From Dictyobacter alpinus (GTDB lineage: Bacteria > Chloroflexota > Ktedonobacteria > Ktedonobacterales > Ktedonobacteraceae): DNA of 64,000 bases. The translations under genes were made by a program, and so were the position numbers. The notes under the pieces are model-generated. The model saw only the letters and a program-made list of their open reading frames with translations, searched no databases and had not been told where the DNA came from. Location: assembly GCF_003967575.1 (NCBI RefSeq), contig NZ_BIFT01000001.1, forward strand, positions 2,232,001-2,296,000. Reading direction: 5' to 3'. Shown piece after piece: positions 60,646 through 64,000 of this stretch (the stretch's first letter is position 1; each line of letters starts with the position of its first letter).

Positions 60646-62544
60646 TTACCAGGGCACTGTAAAATTAACCTCGCCGACTATATTGTTGCCTGGCCGGGCA
60701 ATAACACAGGCACAAGTTGGCAAGTTCGCTGGTAGCGTTAGGCTTACGGGACGTGGCAGCATACTCCCCACTTGCGCTGGACTCATCTTACCAGCGGTCA
60801 ATGGTCCGGGGACAATCGAGATAGTATCGGTAGCCAGGTTGTTGTTGGGATTTTGATCTCCAGTGATACCCGCCACCGCAGCCTGAATCAGGATCGATCC
60901 CCCCGTCCCATTCACAGTCCCGGTAATGGTAATTGGTGGCAATGTAGAGCCCGGTAGCAGTGGTGGCGGTCCCATATAGGTAGCGGATAGGAGCAGCGGA
61001 CTGGTGCTTCCGGTCATAATAATAGACCAGTTGGTGCCCACCCCTGCGACATTCGTGAAGCCAAGCGGAATCACTTCGACGACCTTAATTAAAGATATGT
61101 TGGACATGGGGCCCGATTGCGCGGAGGCCGAGACGCTCAAGGTTTCCGTCACCGTTTGGCCAGGAATAAAATCTGGGCCACCAGTATGCGTTAGTGTTAT
61201 ACTCACATCTGGCAGTAGCGTCGGTGTTGGACTTGGCGTCGGCGTCGGACTTGGCGTCGGTGTTGGTGTTTGTACGAGTTCAAAGGCACCTATGTCACAC
61301 TTAGGACCTTGTGGACGGGACACTCCACGCTGATCGGTCGGAACCAGACAGACCGCAGGCGGGATACGATCGATGGCCGGGCTAGTTGGCAGGAGCGCAA
61401 TCGTCTGCGTCGGTCCTCCATTATTATGCAATCCAGCGGGGTCCAGTTGAGGATTGGTATTCTGCAGATCAGTGCTGGCAGTAAAACCGCAATCTGTACC
61501 ACTTTCCAGGTTATAGCCTTGATCGACGATGGTAGAAAGTAAATCACAATTATTATTGCCACTGGTTGCTGAATTATTCGCTACGATACTTTGGGCAATT
61601 TTTATTGTTGTGCCATTATCATCCGCGATACCACCGCCACCATTAGCAGCAGTGTTAGCAGCAAAGGTGCTATCATTAATAGTTACTGACGACTTACTAA
61701 CATTAATACCACCTCCGGTATAAGCCGAATTGTTGGCAAAGGTGCTATTACTCATAGTCAATGAGCCTTCATTGCTCACAAGCCCTCCACCATCAGTAGT
61801 AGCTGTATTATTGGCAAAGGTGCTGCCGCTAATAGTCAATGAGCCTCCATTATTCACGAGACCCCCACCATTAGTAGCAGTATTGTTGGTAAAGGTGCTA
61901 TTACTCATAGTCAATGAGCCGCCGCTATTCACGAGACCCCCACCATCAGTAGTAGCTGTATTATTGGCAAAGGTGCTATTGCTAACAGTTAACACACCAC
62001 CTCTATTATAGATGCCGCCACCAGCGTTGGCTGAGTTGTTAGAAATGGTACCGTTACTAATATTTATCGTGCCACCATTGCTATAGATACCACCTCCAAC
62101 ATTGTTCTGAATGGTACTCTGGCTGATGGTCACGATACCACCATTGCTATAGATGCCACCTCCTAAGGCGGCAGTTCCGTGTGCAATTGTAAGTGCATTG
62201 AGGGTAAAATATACTCCGCTGTTTATGAGCAACACCTCAACAGCATTGTTACCATCCAGGATAACATTTTGCCCGCTCCCATCAAACGTCAAATTCTTGG
62301 GGATCGTCAGGATGCTGGAGAGAAGGATGGTTCCGCTACAGGTAAACGTAATGGTATCACCTGCCGTGGCAACAGTAATAGCTGACTGCAGGTGCGTCTG
62401 ATCACAGATGGTTACCGGAATTACGGCATGCCGCCGGGCATAGCTGATGCTGGTTCCATTGAGCGCCCCGAAAAGGCTTAGGAATATCACAAGTAAGAGA
62501 TATAAGTGAAACACTTTGCTTCGTGGCCAGAGATGTTTGATCAT
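60646..62544 (-). CDS. Secreted right-handed beta-helix protein with C-terminal DUF11 domain
   Basis: About 632 residues. Signal peptide 1-35 (FHLYLLLVIFLSLFGALNG), then CDQTHLQSAITVATAGDTIT, the entry of a polymorphic-outer-membrane/choice-of-anchor type beta-helix. Repeats such as GGGLVNSGGSLTMSNSTFTN (about 150-320) follow, then a conserved NPQLDPAGLHNNGGPTQTIA and RGVSRPQGPKCDIGAFEL module. A TPTPSPTPTP linker (about 430) leads to a DUF11-type domain. There is no sorting motif or anchor at the end. It is related in style to the two DUF11 proteins at 10.3-17.6 kb. GAGGACC precedes ATG 62544; the frame is open to 62673 without support. Confidence 0.85.
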   Translation of the reverse strand: MIKHLWPRSKVFHLYLLLVIFLSLFGALNGTSISYARRHAVIPVTICDQTHLQSAITVATAGDTITFTCSGTILLSSILTIPKNLTFDGSGQNVILDGNNAVEVLLINSGVYFTLNALTIAHGTAALGGGIYSNGGIVTISQSTIQNNVGGGIYSNGGTINISNGTISNNSANAGGGIYNRGGVLTVSNSTFANNTATTDGGGLVNSGGSLTMSNSTFTNNTATNGGGLVNNGGSLTISGSTFANNTATTDGGGLVSNEGSLTMSNSTFANNSAYTGGGINVSKSSVTINDSTFAANTAANGGGGIADDNGTTIKIAQSIVANNSATSGNNNCDLLSTIVDQGYNLESGTDCGFTASTDLQNTNPQLDPAGLHNNGGPTQTIALLPTSPAIDRIPPAVCLVPTDQRGVSRPQGPKCDIGAFELVQTPTPTPSPTPTPSPTPTLLPDVSITLTHTGGPDFIPGQTVTETLSVSASAQSGPMSNISLIKVVEVIPLGFTNVAGVGTNWSIIMTGSTSPLLLSATYMGPPPLLPGSTLPPITITGTVNGTGGSILIQAAVAGITGDQNPNNNLATDTISIVPGPLTAGKMSPAQVGSMLPRPVSLTLPANLPTCACVIARPGNNIVGEVNFTVPW

Positions 62545-63082
62545 GTTGGTCCTCTTCCCCTCCCATGTATTGGCATGCACAGACAACATATTCCATGCCA
62601 TACGCATAGTTTTCTTTTCCTCTACCCTCTCTGGTGCGAGCCTCTTAGTGTTCCAAACGTATAAGCATATCATGAGGTCCGATGTGGTAGACGGCGTCCA
62701 TTTTTCATTCGCCCTGACTTATTCAGACCATAGTATAGATTCCAGCAGCAACGCTATGCACACAGGAGAGTGGTTCGTCGTATTATTTCTGGGCCTGTTA
62801 CTTCAGGCAAATATCTTCCTTTTTCACTATAGTGCTGCACTTAAATGATCGCTCTCTATCGTCGGCTGAAAGTGCGGGGGGATTTTCCAGTCTATTATGA
62901 GGTTACTTCTACGAGGCTGATCATGCACATATGGAGTAAGTCTTAAGGAAAGATCCAAAACAGCAATAAACGCCTCTCTTATAAAAAATCTTAATCATGG
63001 GTATAGCCTTTACGTGCTTGTTTTGCAACAAAGGGATTGGTATTCTGATAAGAGGAATATCACAAAGAGAGAGGAAGAGTGT

Positions 63083-63736
63083 ATGATGCAAATTACTCGT
63101 GCCTTCGAGAATGTCCTGGACCCACACTATGGGTGTCCAAAAGGGATAATAGGACGCTTTGTGGGTGAGTTGATGGTGCGGCAGCATGCGAGAGAGACAG
63201 CCTGGACGGTCTCGCTGGCAGATATACAAGCAGCCGATCGTGTGTTAGAGATTGGCTTTGGCGCAGGAAAAGCGATCCAACTGTTAGCGCAAAAAACAAC
63301 GCGTGGCTTTGTATATGGAATTGATCTCTCTGCTACGATGGTCAAGCGTGCCAGAGAACGCAATGCACACGCCGTCAGGACTGGAAGAGTCATATTACAG
63401 CAAGGGGAGGCCACGCAGCTTCCTTTTGAAGAGCAGTATTTTGACAAGGTGATCAGTATTCACACCTTTTATTTGTGGTCAGAAGATCCGCACAGAGTAC
63501 TCACAGAAATGTTTCGGGTCCTCAAACCAGGCGGTACGCTTCTTTTCACGTTTTCGCATGGGAAAGTAGGAGAGGAGAGAGACTACTACGATCAAACATT
63601 CCTCGAAGAACAGGTCTTTCCGCTCATGAAAAACATTGGCTTTACAGCAATATCATCTCTATCAGGTCCTACCTCTCGTCAGTTCAAACACCTCACCGTA
63701 TTCGGAACCAAACAGCAGGAACAAGCTTGTACATAA
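63083..63736 (+). CDS. Class I SAM-dependent methyltransferase (UbiE/Coq5-like)
   Basis: 217 residues: motif I VLEIGFGAGKAIQLLAQK (about 49-66), motif II GFVYGIDLSATMVKRAR, then ATQLPFEEQYFDKVISIHTF and LTEMFRVLKPGGTLLFTFS, in the usual order of methyltransferase type 11 proteins. The substrate is unknown. GAGAGGAAG lies 5-8 nt before ATG 63083; a second ATG follows at 63086. No neighbour indicates a pathway. Confidence 0.9.
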   Translation: MMQITRAFENVLDPHYGCPKGIIGRFVGELMVRQHARETAWTVSLADIQAADRVLEIGFGAGKAIQLLAQKTTRGFVYGIDLSATMVKRARERNAHAVRTGRVILQQGEATQLPFEEQYFDKVISIHTFYLWSEDPHRVLTEMFRVLKPGGTLLFTFSHGKVGEERDYYDQTFLEEQVFPLMKNIGFTAISSLSGPTSRQFKHLTVFGTKQQEQACT

Positions 63737-63940
63737 ACAATTCAGACATGCTCCAGATACAGTTGGTCAATCTGCTGGCCATAGCAGGCACACATGGTAT
63801 ACCTGCATATGTCGATTTAATCAACTCATGATGAGGCCAGCAGAAATTGTTTGTATAGCCGATCAGAGACATTCCACCTTGAGAATGTTTGCTTTTACAC
63901 GTTGGGGGCCTGTCTGGTTTCGGCAACCAGAAAACCTTTG

Positions 63941-64000
63941 TTACTGATGCGCTGATATTTCCTGTAATGACCACGTATTGCCATCAGGGTCACTAAAATG
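63941..64000 (-). CDS. C-terminal end of a VOC/glyoxalase-family protein (partial)
   Basis: The last 19 codons before a TAA at 63941-63943 read HFSDPDGNTWSLQEISAHQ. DPDGNxW is the typical closing strand of VOC/glyoxalase-type dioxygenase-fold proteins. The rest lies outside the window. Confidence 0.75.
   Translation of the reverse strand, partial: HFSDPDGNTWSLQEISAHQ

Overview
The window looks like chromosome from a Gram-positive-type, sortase-bearing soil bacterium. The best guess is a Ktedonobacteria-like member of Chloroflexota. This is an inference from the gene mix: LPxTG/DUF11 surface proteins with dedicated sortases, erythrin/VIT-like and CHAP-domain proteins, palindromic intergenic repeats and integrative elements carrying tyrosine recombinases. 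No rRNA or other species marker is present.

Left chromosomal part (1-30.7 kb): a partial amidohydrolase; an alpha/beta hydrolase lacking its usual nucleophile; a DMT permease; an RsmC-like methyltransferase and a transaldolase-like enzyme starting head to head; a histidine kinase/response regulator pair; and a kinase-less KdpD-type sensor. Then come two tandem copies of a cassette made of a large DUF11 repeat protein, an intercistronic hairpin and a sortase (9.4-17.6 kb). A Fur box, a Fur regulator and a VIT-family transporter follow. After these are GalU, an Asn-rich secreted protein, an (alpha/alpha)6 glycosidase, an M20 peptidase, Ada, and two secreted CHAP proteins that probably remodel the cell wall.

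Mobile part (30.8-55.5 kb): an integrative element of about 24.7 kb sits in the 3' end of a tRNA-Phe gene. Its boundaries are a 14-bp direct repeat (30796-30809 and 55506-55519). From the tRNA inward it carries integrase and excisionase-like genes, and a replication module (AEP primase fused to a CHC2 zinc finger, and a superfamily-3/D5-like ATPase) with CCTGCAAA-type iterons. Next are phage-type accessory genes (DUF5131, DUF488, a PP-loop enzyme, a DEDD exonuclease), a string of very small Cys-rich and membrane proteins, and a lytic transglycosylase with membrane proteins that may serve transfer. Near the far end lies a self-contained operon, GntR/UTRA - IspF homologue - HD hydrolase, with three palindromic operators and a strong terminator. 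Two CRISPR arrays without cas genes follow. One is split by an insertion sequence that landed inside a repeat. A spacer in the other resembles a gene of this same element.

Beyond the right att site (55.5-57.7 kb) lie what look like remains of a second, related element: a homologous end hairpin, two cargo genes and a broken integrase. Ordinary chromosome follows: a GlcG/HbpS-like protein, a cyclase-family remnant, YceI, a beta-helix/DUF11 secreted protein, a methyltransferase and the tail of a VOC protein.

The strongest candidates for something undescribed are the GntR-IspF-HD operon and the duplicated surface-protein/sortase cassettes, whose LPLTG motif ends the protein without a membrane anchor and of which one sortase lacks two catalytic residues.
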